64,000 bases of DNA from Plasmodium malariae (lineage: Eukaryota > Apicomplexa > Aconoidasida > Haemosporida > Plasmodiidae). The DNA lies in contig NC_041788.1 in NCBI RefSeq assembly GCF_900090045.1, positions 2,847,501-2,911,500 of the forward strand, read 5' to 3'. Positions 11,701 to 22,835 of this stretch are shown here, piece by piece. The stretch's first letter is position 1; each line of letters starts with the position of its first letter. The notes beneath the pieces are model-generated. The model ran no database searches. It was given only the letters and a program-made list of their open reading frames with translations, and was not told the DNA's origin. The position numbers were made by a program, and so were the translations under genes.

Positions 11701-14586
11701 CTACACGTTTTTAATTTTTTTGGCCTTGAGTGAATTTTCCTCAGCTATGATAATACCCTGGATATCGTTAACATTGAAGAACGAGATATCTGAAATATTT
11801 TCATTCGTTTTTTTAATAACATAAGAAATATTATCATTCATGGCTTGTTTAATATTCCACACAACATAAAAATTTTGGGAAAAGGTAAAAATAAATGTAT
11901 TATCATGGTTAACCACACTTTTTACAAATTTGTAATTTCCAAGACTGTAGGTAAAAACATCAATATAATGTAATTGTAATAAAATTTTTTTCTGTTTTAT
12001 ACGATCATTTTTTTTAATAACATTTTGAAAAAGATTATTATTTTCAATAATATTTTCACATAGGATTACACTTCTTTCACATGTTACAATTGAATATATA
12101 CCATCTAAGGACACAACTAAGTGAACAATATCATTTGCACAGAACACTACATTTTTGCTTTTTTTTATTATATTACTATTGTTTAATTTCCCATCATAAT
12201 ATTTTAGTTCACCATTCGTGTTTGTTACTATTATTCTTCCCTTTTCATCCATACTCGCATGCTCAATATCAGCTGTATTTTTGCTATACTGTAATAAATT
12301 TTGAATACATGATTTCATTCGTGTATCTACAAAGTATAAGCTGTTCTTATTATAACCACAGTATACATTTTCTTCTTTTTTGAGCAGTTTTTTAATTGGT
12401 ATATATTCAGTATTCCATTTGTCAACAACCTTTTCTGTATTGATGTCTATCATAAATAAATTGTTATCATTTTTTTCATCTAGAAAAATTATTTTATTTC
12501 CTTGGCTATCATTAATTTGTACATTTTTTGGAATACATTTTTCATTCTTATATCTAAATAAATTCTTGGTCGAGTTATAAATCTTCCTCTCTTTCCCATA
12601 CTCATCAAATTTGTATATATTCAAGTCGTTATGTATATTGTCATAATTTACTTTATCATCATATCCGATGGCAATTCCGTTACATTCCCTTTTTTCATTC
12701 TCTTTTTTTCTCTTTTCTAAGCGTCTATCCTTCTTTGGCAATATATAATTTTGCCTTAAAACGAATGAAAATTTTCCATTTGTATTCACATATTTATATT
12801 TCATATCAGATCCCCTATTTTCCTCTAGCTCTTCTGATATATCTGAATCTGACAAAAATACATAGTCTTCTTCTTTTTTATTTTCTTTACTATAGTCACT
12901 ACTGTTATCTTTATTCATTCCTCGAACCTCCTCATTGTTCTTACTGCAACTATTACGTATGTAATTTTCTAGGTAATCTCGTTTTATATGTACAATATCA
13001 TTCTGGAAATCATACCTATATATTAGTATATTTTTAATGGTATCAATCATAATACTTTCCGACTCCACAATGATTAAAAATTTTTCATTTAATTCGTTTA
13101 TTTGTTCGGCGGGATCAGTGTGCTTCTCCAGCATGGGTTTCGTCCATTTCTCAAGGCCTTCCTTACCCCCCTCCCTCTTTTCGCCCTTTTCCCCAATATT
13201 ACTGCCGCTATTTCTACGGCTATCTTTACTGATTCCTCTACTGCTTCCTCTACTGCTTCCTCTACTGCTTCCTCTACTGCTTCCTCTACTGCTTCCTCTA
13301 CTGCTGCCTCTACTGCTACCTCTACTGCTACCTCTTCTGGTACTTCCATCATTGCCATAACTATGGCCCCCAACACTCATGTGCCCTCTTCTCAGTTCCA
13401 CGCTACCAACATCATCAACAGTTCTTTTGACGTCATCATCCTTCTCAATAGATTTTTTTCCATTCAAAACGATGTGAGAAGTATAGGCATACGTTTGATT
13501 CAACTGGATTTTCTTTTTTGATTTGTTTTGTTCTTTCATCCTTTCTTCTTCACTTTCTTCATCGTTTAGAAAAAACGTTTTATAATTATCACCTTCAGGG
13601 TACAGAGTCTTGTAATCTATAAATTTAAACAAATTATAAACTAAGTACCTTTGTAAATGTATTCCAACTGAGTCCTTACTCAAATAAATATCATTGAACG
13701 AGTTTAATATATATATTAGAAATACTTTGTTTCTTTTGTACAACTCCCTAATATTTTCTATGCTAAATTGTTCATAATATTTTTCACTTTCTTCATCTAT
13801 TATTATCTCTCTCATGATTTGCTTCTCTTCTTCTTTCACCATTTCTTTTGTGTTCTGTTCTTTTGATTTTACAGAGTTTTGTTTATTTGTCGAATAATTA
13901 CTTGTGTTCTTGTTAAATGATGTGGATAATTTGTTCCTTCGCTGCCCCTTCGTATGTTCAGCATGTGCTGCATACTTGGAATTCTGTTCATTTGTTTCAC
14001 TTGATCCATTAGTTTCTCTTGATCCATTTGTTTCTCTTGATCCATTTGTTCCATCTACTTCATCTGCTTCACACCCCTCTCCAGCAGTAACATTTTCGAA
14101 TTCCTCTTCTTGCTCACTGGGCACCATCCTACGGTTGGATTTAACAACAATAAATACATGCTCACACTTTACAGTATTAAATACTAAAATGCCATGATAG
14201 TTTTTCTTGTACAAACGTTTTACCGGCTCAGAGTACTTGAACAAGTTTACTTTGCTATGTAGAATAACATTACCACTTAAATAAGAAAGCATCATATATT
14301 TATAAAAATAATACATATAACACATGTCCGAAAATACTAACCCATATTCTTCCACTACTCCATTCTGTAAATATTTGAATTGACACATATCCAACTCATG
14401 ATACTTAAAATCATGAATATTATCTTCATTAAATACTAATTTTTTTAAACTATTTATTATTGTTATCTCGTTTTTATTCACACATAATTTACCGTCTAAC
14501 AGAAGTGGACTAGACTCTTTATTCTTTAAAATGTAGAGGTCCACGTCAAGCTCGACTTTTTTTCTGAACAGCTTGCTAAAAATCAT
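11701..14586 (-). CDS. Vid27-family protein (vacuolar import and degradation protein 27 related)
   Basis: This is a single-exon 961-residue protein. Residues ~1-150 resemble the N-terminal PH-like part of Vid27 (MIFSKLFRKKVELDVDLYIL). A large acidic and Ser/Gly-rich middle follows, containing a nine-base codon repeat that encodes GSSR units. The last ~300 residues form the Vid27 beta-propeller-like domain. Recognisable family segments are IIFLDEKNDNNLFMIDINT, EKVVDKW, SLYFVDTRMKS, DEKGRIIVTNTNGELKYYD, LVVSLDGIYSIVTCE and YVVWNIKQAM. Yeast Vid27 is linked to vacuolar degradation of fructose-1,6-bisphosphatase; the biochemical activity of the family is not established. The family call rests on the C-terminus and is fairly secure; a role in the parasite is unknown. 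It is divergent from the TRAPPC12-like gene. Confidence 0.75.
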   Translation of the reverse strand: MIFSKLFRKKVELDVDLYILKNKESSPLLLDGKLCVNKNEITIINSLKKLVFNEDNIHDFKYHELDMCQFKYLQNGVVEEYGLVFSDMCYMYYFYKYMMLSYLSGNVILHSKVNLFKYSEPVKRLYKKNYHGILVFNTVKCEHVFIVVKSNRRMVPSEQEEEFENVTAGEGCEADEVDGTNGSRETNGSRETNGSSETNEQNSKYAAHAEHTKGQRRNKLSTSFNKNTSNYSTNKQNSVKSKEQNTKEMVKEEEKQIMREIIIDEESEKYYEQFSIENIRELYKRNKVFLIYILNSFNDIYLSKDSVGIHLQRYLVYNLFKFIDYKTLYPEGDNYKTFFLNDEESEEERMKEQNKSKKKIQLNQTYAYTSHIVLNGKKSIEKDDDVKRTVDDVGSVELRRGHMSVGGHSYGNDGSTRRGSSRGSSRGSSRGSSRGSSRGSSRGSSRGSSRGISKDSRRNSGSNIGEKGEKREGGKEGLEKWTKPMLEKHTDPAEQINELNEKFLIIVESESIMIDTIKNILIYRYDFQNDIVHIKRDYLENYIRNSCSKNNEEVRGMNKDNSSDYSKENKKEEDYVFLSDSDISEELEENRGSDMKYKYVNTNGKFSFVLRQNYILPKKDRRLEKRKKENEKRECNGIAIGYDDKVNYDNIHNDLNIYKFDEYGKERKIYNSTKNLFRYKNEKCIPKNVQINDSQGNKIIFLDEKNDNNLFMIDINTEKVVDKWNTEYIPIKKLLKKEENVYCGYNKNSLYFVDTRMKSCIQNLLQYSKNTADIEHASMDEKGRIIVTNTNGELKYYDGKLNNSNIIKKSKNVVFCANDIVHLVVSLDGIYSIVTCERSVILCENIIENNNLFQNVIKKNDRIKQKKILLQLHYIDVFTYSLGNYKFVKSVVNHDNTFIFTFSQNFYVVWNIKQAMNDNISYVIKKTNENISDISFFNVNDIQGIIIAEENSLKAKKIKNV
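13235..13345 (-). repeat. In-frame 9-bp repeat inside the Vid27-family gene
   Basis: About twelve copies of a nine-base unit (forward reading ctgcttcctctac-type) encode the tripeptide-based GSSR/RGSS tract of the protein. The unit is a multiple of three, so length change keeps the frame. Confidence 0.9.
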
Positions 14587-14606
14587 TTTGACGGGAAAAA
14601 GAGGGG

Positions 14607-14741
14607 GGTGGTGGAAAAAGAAAAAAGGAAAAGGAAAAAAGGAAAAAGGAAAAAGGTAAAAGAAAAAAGGAAAAGGAAAAAAGGAAAAAGAAAAAAGGAA
14701 AAAAGGAAAAAAGGAAAAAAGGAAAAGGAAAAAGAAAAAAG
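14607..14741 (+). repeat. Homopurine tract of GGAAAAAG-type units
   Basis: About 135 bases on the plus strand are almost only purines, in repeats of aaaaaggaaaaagg. It lies just upstream of the Vid27 start codon. Such mirror-like purine tracts can form triplex DNA and act as nucleosome-excluding promoter elements; that role here is inference. Confidence 0.85.
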
Positions 14742-16013
14742 GATTAGAGTAATTAACGCGGTCAACTTATCGTATTATCGTGTTCTCCTTCTTCCCTCTT
14801 TCCCCTTTTTTTCACTTTTATTCCATTATTTTCGATTTATTTTATTTATTTATTTTTTCTTCCCCTCACCCTTCTGCCGAGTAACAAATTTGCGAAAAAT
14901 GAAAATTCAAAAAAAAAAAAAAAAATTAGCAAAATTTAATATATTGCAATATATGAGTAAATTATGGAAAAAGTACACGACGGACAAAAGATCAACGTAA
15001 AGGAAATTTCCAATATATGTAGAAATGGACATATGAACATAAATATGCATATACATGTACATATGGAAAACATGCCTGCGGGTTGTACTTCAAAAAAATG
15101 CGGTAAAAATTCGATTACAAAAAAATTTTTAAATGATCAAAAAACGATAAAAAAAATTAATACATGTAATAAAAATATTGTACATTTGAGACGGGGGGGG
15201 GGGGAAATTAAAGCTTGTGAATTATACTCAATTGGGTTAAAGGTAATCTTTACTCATTGGCATAAAAAATGTGCTTTCAAAATTATGAAAAAAGAAAATG
15301 TGTTACATAATAGGGTACACATTTATGTAGGAACAACAAATGACGTAAATACATTGCTGTTCTTTTTAAACTGCTTTATTCATCTTTGAATTATGATTTG
15401 CCAAATTACAAAAAATGAAAATTCAGAAAAAAAAAATTAAATATAATAAATTATCGAGAGTATTTAATAAAAGCATGTCAAGAGCCAAGTAATATATTTT
15501 TCTTTTAAAAAAAAAAAAAAAATTTACATATAATAATATATATTATACAATATATCGATGTTACATATTTTTGAATCATAATTTTGTATGATTATTTTTT
15601 TTTACAATTTTTCGTATAAATGCTATTACTTTAATTTAGCTCATAGTGTTTCTGAGCATTTTGCGAAAGCGGCTTGACTGAAATGTACAGCATTGCATAT
15701 GCTCATATGTACATATGTATATATAATTATGTAACGTATAAGTATGTGCCTTCAATTTATGCTTCACTTCATTTTAGTTGTATAGCACCTGCGGCTTAAG
15801 CGTTTTAAGGCGATTGTGCATGCCCGTCGAGGGGGTGAGCATTAAAAAAAAAATAAGCGCACACACTGAAAAACAATAGCAGTAGCAGTAACAATAACTA
15901 TAATGAGCTGACGCAAAAATCAAGTTTTTCGCGTATATAACCAGGGTTATAGCGTTAGCATTGCGGCACATACAGAAAAAAGAAAAAGGAAGAAAAAGAA
16001 CGATTTTGCATAT

Positions 16014-16185
16014 ATGCGATTTGCCATTTGCCATTTACGATTTGCCATTTGCGATTGACGATTTGCCATTTGCGATTTACGATTTGCCATTTGCGATTAA
16101 CGATTTGCCATTTGCCATTTACGATTTGCCATTTGCGATTAACGATTTGTCATTTGCGATTTACGATTTGTCATTTGCGAATTTA
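16014..16185 (+). repeat. Minisatellite of gccatttgcgatt units
   Basis: Roughly seven to eight copies of an approximately 21-22-bp unit (acgatttgccatttgcgatt) with small variations lie about 350 bp upstream of the TRAPPC12-like start. The open frames that cross it are repeat artefacts. Confidence 0.88.
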
Positions 16186-16527
16186 CACTTTTGCGCCTTA
16201 CACCTTCGCACTCTACACCTTTTCGCAAACAAAAAGAAAAAAAAAAAAAATATGCACAAACAGGAAAGTAAAGTACCTCTTTTTTTATTTTTTTTTCGAA
16301 TTGAAATATTACGAAAAAAAATCAAAAAGGCAGTTCATTTTACCGTTTACACCTCTGTATGTATATTAAAAGTGTGGGAAGCACAACGTGTGGGAAGGTG
16401 GGGCCCCAAAGTTGCATGTGATCTCTTGTGGAAGCACTGCATGAACATGTTCATATTTTCCTGAATTAATCAGAAAATATATAGCTTTTTTTTTTTCGTT
16501 TTTCTTTTTTTTTTTTTTTTGGGAAAA

Positions 16528-17829
16528 ATGGATGAAGGGATACAGGATATGTACTACTTGGAGGACAATCTAAATGTTGGAAATATAAATTTGGATGAAG
16601 AGATTAATAAAAAGGCAGAAGCATATTTTACTACTGCAAAAAAGTATGTAGAAGAGAAGAAACTAAAAACGTGTGAAGAATTCCTTGAAGATGTATTAAT
16701 CCATTTTAAGAAAGAACCATTTGAATACATTATATTCATGACAATTAAAATATATTGTAATTTAAGATTACATAATTATAGATCAGTTTCGAATAATCTT
16801 AGTTTAGTAGGAAATCTAGATGGAAAAAATTATAAATTTCAAAATTTCTCTTTAAAATATAAGAAAAAAAGAGGATCAATGATACCTTTTTTATTAAGAT
16901 TGATTAACTCTTATTATCCATACACACTGAGTTTGTATTTTACCTCTTTTGATAGGCTATATCTATTAATATTATATTATGAAAAGTTGTTTAATGAATG
17001 TGTTAATATAATAGAGAAAGAAAATCATATAGCTGATAAGGGCATTGATAATATGGCTTCCTTTAGTTATACCTTTTTAAGAAAGAAAAACATTCTTTTC
17101 CATCATGTAACAATAACATGCTATGTATTGTGTGATTTGCTATTAAAAAAGAATTACATAGAACAAGCCATACAATTATTGAAAGATAAAATATTAATAT
17201 ATGATGCAGATCATGCTAGTACAATATCACTAATTGGAAAATTTGCTCTTCTTATGGGAAGCTTTGACATTGCCGAGTCGTCCTTTAATAGTGTTCAGAA
17301 TTTATTACAGAACTGTACAGATAATGCAGCAGTTATTAAATCAGTTCCTACAACATCTGGGGGATGCATAACAAGAGTGTACAGCAATAATATTAACCAT
17401 GTGAAGATGAACGGAACCTTTTTTTACTTATACTTGGAGGAGTATGCCATAGCCTTAAACGAACTATTGTTAATACATCCGACTATTAGCGAGCATACTA
17501 ATATTAACAAGGAGAAGGATAGTAATGTTAGTAACAATGATAATGGTAGTAGTATCGATAATAATGTAGTTAGTAACTACGCAATATACTGTAACAATTT
17601 AGCTATTACCTACTTTTTAAATAATGATTTAAAAAAAGCCATTGATATTCTTGAACAAGCAATAAGAGATAATTATATAAATTCTTTCCCCTCACTCATA
17701 AAAAATTTAAATTATTTTTACGAATTAGCAAAAACAAAAAACGAAACAGTAAATGAAATTAACGATTTTATTAAAAATAAATTAAATGAAGACCATGAAG
17801 TATTGTTCCTTATTCCAAAAAGGAGCTGA
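16528..17829 (+). CDS. TRAPPC12: TRAPPC12-like TPR protein (TRAPP complex subunit)
   Basis: This is a single-exon 433-residue protein starting MDEGIQDMYYLEDN. It is helical throughout with tetratricopeptide-like repeats. The N-terminal part carries the family segment GSMIPFLLRLINSYYPYTL followed by SFDRLYLLI, which aligns with the RSMVCFSMRLLHAEL..SLDRLY region of animal TRAPPC12. The C-terminal half shows TPRs: ISLIGKFALLMGSFDIAESS, then YLEEYAIALNELLLIHP, then an Asn/Ser insert, then CNNLAITYFLNNDLKKAIDI and SLIKNLNYFYELA. TRAPPC12 belongs to the TRAPPIII-type tethering complex that helps ER-to-Golgi vesicle traffic. The protein is shorter than the human one, which has a long N-terminal extension. 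It ends with IPKRS. The TPR call is sure; the subunit identity is likely. Confidence 0.72.
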   Translation: MDEGIQDMYYLEDNLNVGNINLDEEINKKAEAYFTTAKKYVEEKKLKTCEEFLEDVLIHFKKEPFEYIIFMTIKIYCNLRLHNYRSVSNNLSLVGNLDGKNYKFQNFSLKYKKKRGSMIPFLLRLINSYYPYTLSLYFTSFDRLYLLILYYEKLFNECVNIIEKENHIADKGIDNMASFSYTFLRKKNILFHHVTITCYVLCDLLLKKNYIEQAIQLLKDKILIYDADHASTISLIGKFALLMGSFDIAESSFNSVQNLLQNCTDNAAVIKSVPTTSGGCITRVYSNNINHVKMNGTFFYLYLEEYAIALNELLLIHPTISEHTNINKEKDSNVSNNDNGSSIDNNVVSNYAIYCNNLAITYFLNNDLKKAIDILEQAIRDNYINSFPSLIKNLNYFYELAKTKNETVNEINDFIKNKLNEDHEVLFLIPKRS

Positions 17830-17911
17830 TTCTTTTGTAATCAAAAAATAGTTTGCTTCATTTCTTGCGGGCACCATCGGTGGTAGAGGATAAACAGTAT
17901 TTGGTAATCAT

Positions 17912-18022
17912 TAAGGGGCAATCATTAAGGGGTAATCAGTAATGGGGTAATCAGTAATGGGGTAATCAGTATTGGGGTAATCAGTATTGGGGTAATCAGT
18001 AATGGGGTAATCAGTATTGGGT
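17912..18022 (+). repeat. 15-bp ggggtaatcagta(a/t)t minisatellite
   Basis: About seven copies lie less than 100 bp after the TRAPPC12-like stop, probably in the 3' UTR. Copies differ mainly at one A/T position. Confidence 0.9.
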
Positions 18023-18639
18023 AAGCAAATAGTGAGAAAAAAAAAATATAAAACAAGAAATGTTAGTTACGATTAGGTATGACAGGAACTGATACAACGA
18101 ATATTTACAAATTTGCTTACAATTAATGTATAATTATATATGTGTACATGTGTTCATTCATGATCATGCTTACATATATATAGGTACACTTAAGTTCCCG
18201 AATAAATGTATCACTGTAAAGGCTTTTTTTGTTTTTTTGTTTTTTTGTTTTTTTGATTTTTTTTATCAATATAGTATTCCCTGAAAACTTCCATATATCT
18301 TGTAAGAAAAAAAAAAAGAAAAAAAATGAACCAGCAGATGAACAAGCATACATACAAACGAACATTTAATGCGTTAACTAAACGATAAACTGGCTTATAA
18401 ACATTTTTAGTTGCACGATGAGACTTTACTTATATGCAAAATGCTTGAATAAGAAAACGAACAAACCAGTCGGCTTAGTGCGTCAAAATATGATTGCGTA
18501 TTCGTACGTACAATAATATAATATGCCGCATATAACGAGTTATACGAACATTCATGAATTAAAGTGATACAAGGAATATTTAATTTAAAAAAAAAAAAAA
18601 AAAATTTGAAAACTGGGAACAGTGAGAAAAACGAGAAAA

Positions 18640-18826
18640 TTAAAAAAAATGAGAAAAATGAAAAAAATGCGCAAAATGTGAAAAATGAAATAAATGAAAA
18701 AAATGAAAAAAATACGAAAAATGCAAATAATGCGCAAAATACGAAAAATGCAAATAATGCGCAAAATGTGAAAAATGCAAATAATGCGAAAAATGTGAAA
18801 AATGCAAATAATGCGAAAAATGTGTA
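18640..18826 (+). repeat. Array of 9/18-bp aaaaatgcaaataatgcg units
   Basis: A degenerate tandem array of units of multiples of nine bases lies just upstream of the signal-peptide exon at 18896. In one frame it would encode NANNAQNVKN repeats, but there is no good donor or in-frame connection to the next exon. Confidence 0.8.
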
Positions 18827-18895
18827 CCTGTGCTATATTACCATTTTATAAACAATGCCTGAAAGATTTAAAAATAAAGGAGTACTTACTCAAAA

Positions 18896-21493
18896 ATGTG
18901 GTCAATAACCCCTGCATTTTTTCTTTTCATTATATTTACTTTTCTCGTGAAACAGTATGTATCCCCTGATGAAGGTAAACAATAATAATGCTGCATATAT
19001 ATATGTAGCTAAGATTGGTACATGAGAATATGTTTGCACTGGTTGACCAATTCTCATTTATGTGGTTTATGACCGCGCACATGATTCATCTTTGCTTTAG
19101 GGCAAGGACGCATACCCATATATACGCACATATGTATATACATATGTGTTTACATATACCTCAGTGTATATTGTACATATATATGTACGTAAACGAGTTA
19201 CCTGAAAGAAGGTCAAAAGGAGGGATGTTGACACAAGAAAATATGGTGCTTGTTTGTGTACAAGCAGAAGTTGCAGCAGTTTTGTGCATATTTTAAAAAA
19301 AAGAAGAGAAAAAGCAAATGAAAAAGCGAACATATTAAACGTTTCCCAAGTTATCGCTGTATTCGCGCTAATAACTCACTTGTCTGTTACGCATAATCTG
19401 TTTGTTCAGTATATATTTCACTGCTTAGTCATATTCGTAGCTCATCTTTTTTTTTTTTTTTTTTTTTTTATGTAGGGATATTTAAAAGGCGAGTATTAAA
19501 CCCTTTTCAATACCAGAAGGACAAGAAGTGCATTATGAAACATGTTAACTCACTTTCTTTTCTTTATAACGAGTTGAAGAGTAATGTTGAAGACTTAGAA
19601 CGCACATACGATAATTTTATAAAAGCCTTGGAGGTGTCAGATGAAACAGAGAAACACTTACTTAAAGTAAATAATGAAAGAACAAATAATTTTATAAACA
19701 CAATGGAAGAATTAAAAAGAGACTATGATATTTTTAAAGATAACATTGAGGAAGATTTAAATAGAAAAAAAAATGATTTTAATAAAACATTAAATAAAAA
19801 GATTAAAGGATTTTTTCGTAATTCTGTAAAAGAATTAAAAGGAATTAGTAAGTACATAAAATATATTAATTCAAATGCGTATAATTTAAACAAAATTGTT
19901 TCAAGTATATTTTCTAAAGCAATGCATCTAAGTGAAATATATGAACAAAATATTCATCATATATACGAAATAGGAAAAGAATATTATAGAATGAAATTAA
20001 ATACATTAAATAATATGCTATTGTCCGAATATGATGAATATAATAAACAAATAAAATTAATATCAAATGAAAAATATTTAGACAAATTTTCAGATGTCTT
20101 TTATATGGAAATGTTAAAAGATTATTTACAGAATTGTAAGGATAAATTTATTATGATCGATTTATCTAATTTTTTAGAACGTCATTCTTTTCTAGAATTA
20201 TCCTACTTTTTTAACACGATAATAAAAAATTATAATAAAGGAATTATTATATATGTAATTAATAGAGTAGATGTGAACTATTATATTAATAAAATGATAT
20301 TTATAGAATCAAATAAATTATTAGAGATAGTTAATTTTATTAAATCAAATTATAGTCATCTACAAATTGACTATGTAACTATACATATATTTAATATATA
20401 TATATCTGTATTCATAAATGCAAATGGAATTCTGTATCATGTAAATTATGAACATCTTCTGGATGAACGATTATTAAGTTTATATAATACATATAATTAT
20501 GGATACTTTTTTACAAATCAAAAAATTAATTACGAAGAATATAATTTAAACGATGATTATATATATGTATTATATGTTGGAAGCAGAAGTGTTGAAGATA
20601 ATTATTTTATATATAATAGAGAAGATATGATAGAATTTAAAAAACTACATGCTTATAAAATTATTGTAAATAACAATGTTAAAACCCAGGATTCTTTTTT
20701 TAATATTTATTTATTAAAATTAGAGTCAGAGTATAATTTTTACAATAAATTCCTTAGCGAGCAGCATGCTCACCGTTATAGGTTTTCCGTGCATAAGTGC
20801 AACATTATATTGACCTACGACTCCCTGAGCAAATATAACATTCCGAATGAGAAGTTCACACCTCATTTCACGTAAATGAATTGCGTACGTGCATCGGTTC
20901 GTGCGCTCTGTGTGTGTGTGTTGAGTACCTGTTTGTGAGTATGAATAAACACGTGTGTATGTGTTGAGTACCTGTTTGTGAGTATGAATAAACACGTGTG
21001 TATGTGTTTTGTTTTGTTTTTTTATTTGTTGTGTTCCATCAGACAGATGTTCTATTCTTGTCCATTCTATGACTTCCATTTTTTCATCTTTTTTGTATAT
21101 TTCTTTTTTTTCTTTTTTTTTTTCCTTTTTTTTTCATCCTGCACCCCGCACCCGCACTGAAGAGACGTTTATATTCTAATAATTATTTACCCGGGAAAAA
21201 ACGTGAATGAACTTTGTAGTTTTTTTAATAATTATTTATTCAGTGAATCGATATACAACTTAAGGAAAGAAGAATCAAATGTGCTTGAAATTTATTCCGA
21301 TATGAATAAGATAACCTTACTTGTTAACAACAAAGCGAAAAATTATTATGTAAATATAAGCAATAAAAAAACTTCCGAGCCCCTGGAAATTAGCTTGTTG
21401 AAAATACAAAAATGTTTGAAATTTTATATAAGGAATAACTACATTGATTACTTTGACTATTTGAATATAATTTATTTTATATCGTCTGACTAA
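18896..21493 (+). CDS. Secreted coiled-coil protein, unknown function, three exons
   Basis: Exons 18896-18974, 19476-20871 and 21163-21493 join in phase to 601 residues. Exon 1 encodes a classical signal peptide (MWSITPAFFLFIIFTFLV) and ends at GAAG/gtaaac. Exon 2 opens after a T-run and tgtag; it encodes a Lys/Glu/Asn-rich coiled coil (about 50 to 200) and then a mixed alpha/beta region with hydrophobic strands such as KGIIIYVINRVDV and YIYVLYVGSRSV. Exon 2 would stop at TAA, but the donor ac/gtaaat joins to exon 3 after ctgaag, continuing TDVYILIIIYPGKNV through FDYLNIIYFISSD. No membrane anchor is seen after the signal peptide, so it may be secreted or sit in a secretory organelle. I do not recognise the family. 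Intron 2 holds a tandem duplication. The exon joins fit by frame but are not proven by transcripts. Confidence 0.72.
20911..21010 (+). repeat. Tandem duplication inside intron 2 of the secreted coiled-coil gene
   Basis: Two copies of a ~42-bp unit (tgtgtgttgagtacctgttt then gtgagtatgaataaacacg) lie between the donor at 20872 and the acceptor at 21162. Each copy contains an internal gtgagt, a possible decoy donor. Confidence 0.85.
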
Positions 21494-22742
21494 TGATAGC
21501 GCCTTTTCCGTTTATCACAAGAATACTCTAAAATAGGCAGCGCATTCGGGTGTATCATCTGTATGTTTGCCCACGAGTACGTATATAAATGTATGTATGC
21601 TGTGTGTATGCTGTGTGTATGCTGTGGGTATGCTGTGTGTATGCTGTGGGTATGCTGTGGGTATGCTGTGTGTATGCTGTGTGTATGCTGTGTGTATGCT
21701 GTGTGTATGCTGTGTGTATGTTGTGTGTATGTTGTGTGTATGTTGTGTGTATGTTGTGTGTATGTTGTGTGTATGCGGTGTGTATGCTGTGGGTATGCTG
21801 TGGGTATGCTGTGTGTATGCTGTGTGTATGTTGTGTGTATGTTGTGTGTATGTTGTGTGTATGCTGTGTTTATGCTGTGTTTATGCTATGTATATTCCTT
21901 ACATGTGCTGCATAGATGTATATTTTTGGCCTCTCCCCTGTTTTTTCTGTAAAAATGGTGAACGTTTTATCACCGTCCTTTTGATTACAGTTTGCTTTTT
22001 TCCTGTTCATTTTCTTCTTTTTTTTTTTTTTTAATTGTAAAGGATTAAATGTGAAACTTAACTTATTTAAGCGAAACTGTGATAGAAATTTTTTTGAAAA
22101 ATGTGAGTAAATTTTTTTTTTTTTTTAAAACAGCCAAAATGTATATAATTTAAGGAAGGAACCTTTTTTTCATATTAGCCTTATATGGTACATATTGATT
22201 TGGTTGTGGGTAAGAAAAATATTTCATGTTCATAATAAAGTGATAAATTTTGACACAAAAAGAAAAAAAAAAACTTTCCATAAATTCTGCAAATTACTTA
22301 CAATATTCTGAACAGCAAGGTAAAAAATTTGGCATCATTTCATTGTATAGTTTTTTTCTTTTTTTTCTTTTTTCTGTCTCCTCTGATGAAACAAATTAAT
22401 TCTGATTTTATTGTAAGAATAAAATAAGCCAAATCGCTTCTTCACCCTGTTGTTGAATACTTCTCATGTGTAAACAGTTGTTCACTCAGGTTATGCAACC
22501 AAATTTAGTGCTTACTTAAATAAGTTCAAAATACGAGAAACAAATAAATGCGCTAAATTCTTTTTGCATATGTACATTTGCGAAAATAAATTAACAGAAG
22601 AATGTCAACTTTTTTTAAGTTTTATTGTTCTTTTTTTTCTTATTTTTGATATGTGCATTATTGTATGAACACTTGGCTTAGTTAACTAATGTAAAAGGAA
22701 AGAAAAAAAAAAAAAAACTCAATCCATTTACGATAAAAAGTG

Positions 22743-22835
<93 letters not shown>

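Larger units (their letters stand above)
14587..16527. promoter_or_regulatory. Divergent intergenic region between Vid27 and TRAPPC12-like genes
   Basis: This should hold both promoters. It starts with a purine-only block (14607-14741), contains an unusually G+C-rich block at 15773-15840 (including gcacctgcggcttaagcg and gcccgtcgagggggtgagc), a minisatellite (16014-16185), and a second less A+T-rich stretch at 16370-16445. An open frame of 141 codons at 14964-15389 has no recognisable motif and was not accepted as a gene. Confidence 0.5.
17830..18895. other. Intergenic region TRAPPC12-like to secreted coiled-coil gene
   Basis: This should hold the 3' UTR of the left gene and the promoter of the right one. 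Two tandem arrays dominate it: ~15-bp ggggtaatcagtaat units (17912-18022) and 18-bp units of aatgcaaataatgcgaaaa type (18640-18826). The second array stays open for 95 codons as Lys/Asn-rich sequence but has only a start after an A-run and no link to the next exon, so it is treated as non-coding. Confidence 0.55.

Noticed and set aside
14964..15389. 141-codon open frame upstream of the TRAPPC12-like gene
   Set aside because: No recognisable motif, crosses low-complexity and a G-run, composition like intergenic DNA, and no splice signals that would improve it.
18564..18851. Lys/Asn-rich 95-codon open frame
   Set aside because: It is the translation of a 9/18-bp tandem array and does not connect to the signal-peptide exon at 18896.
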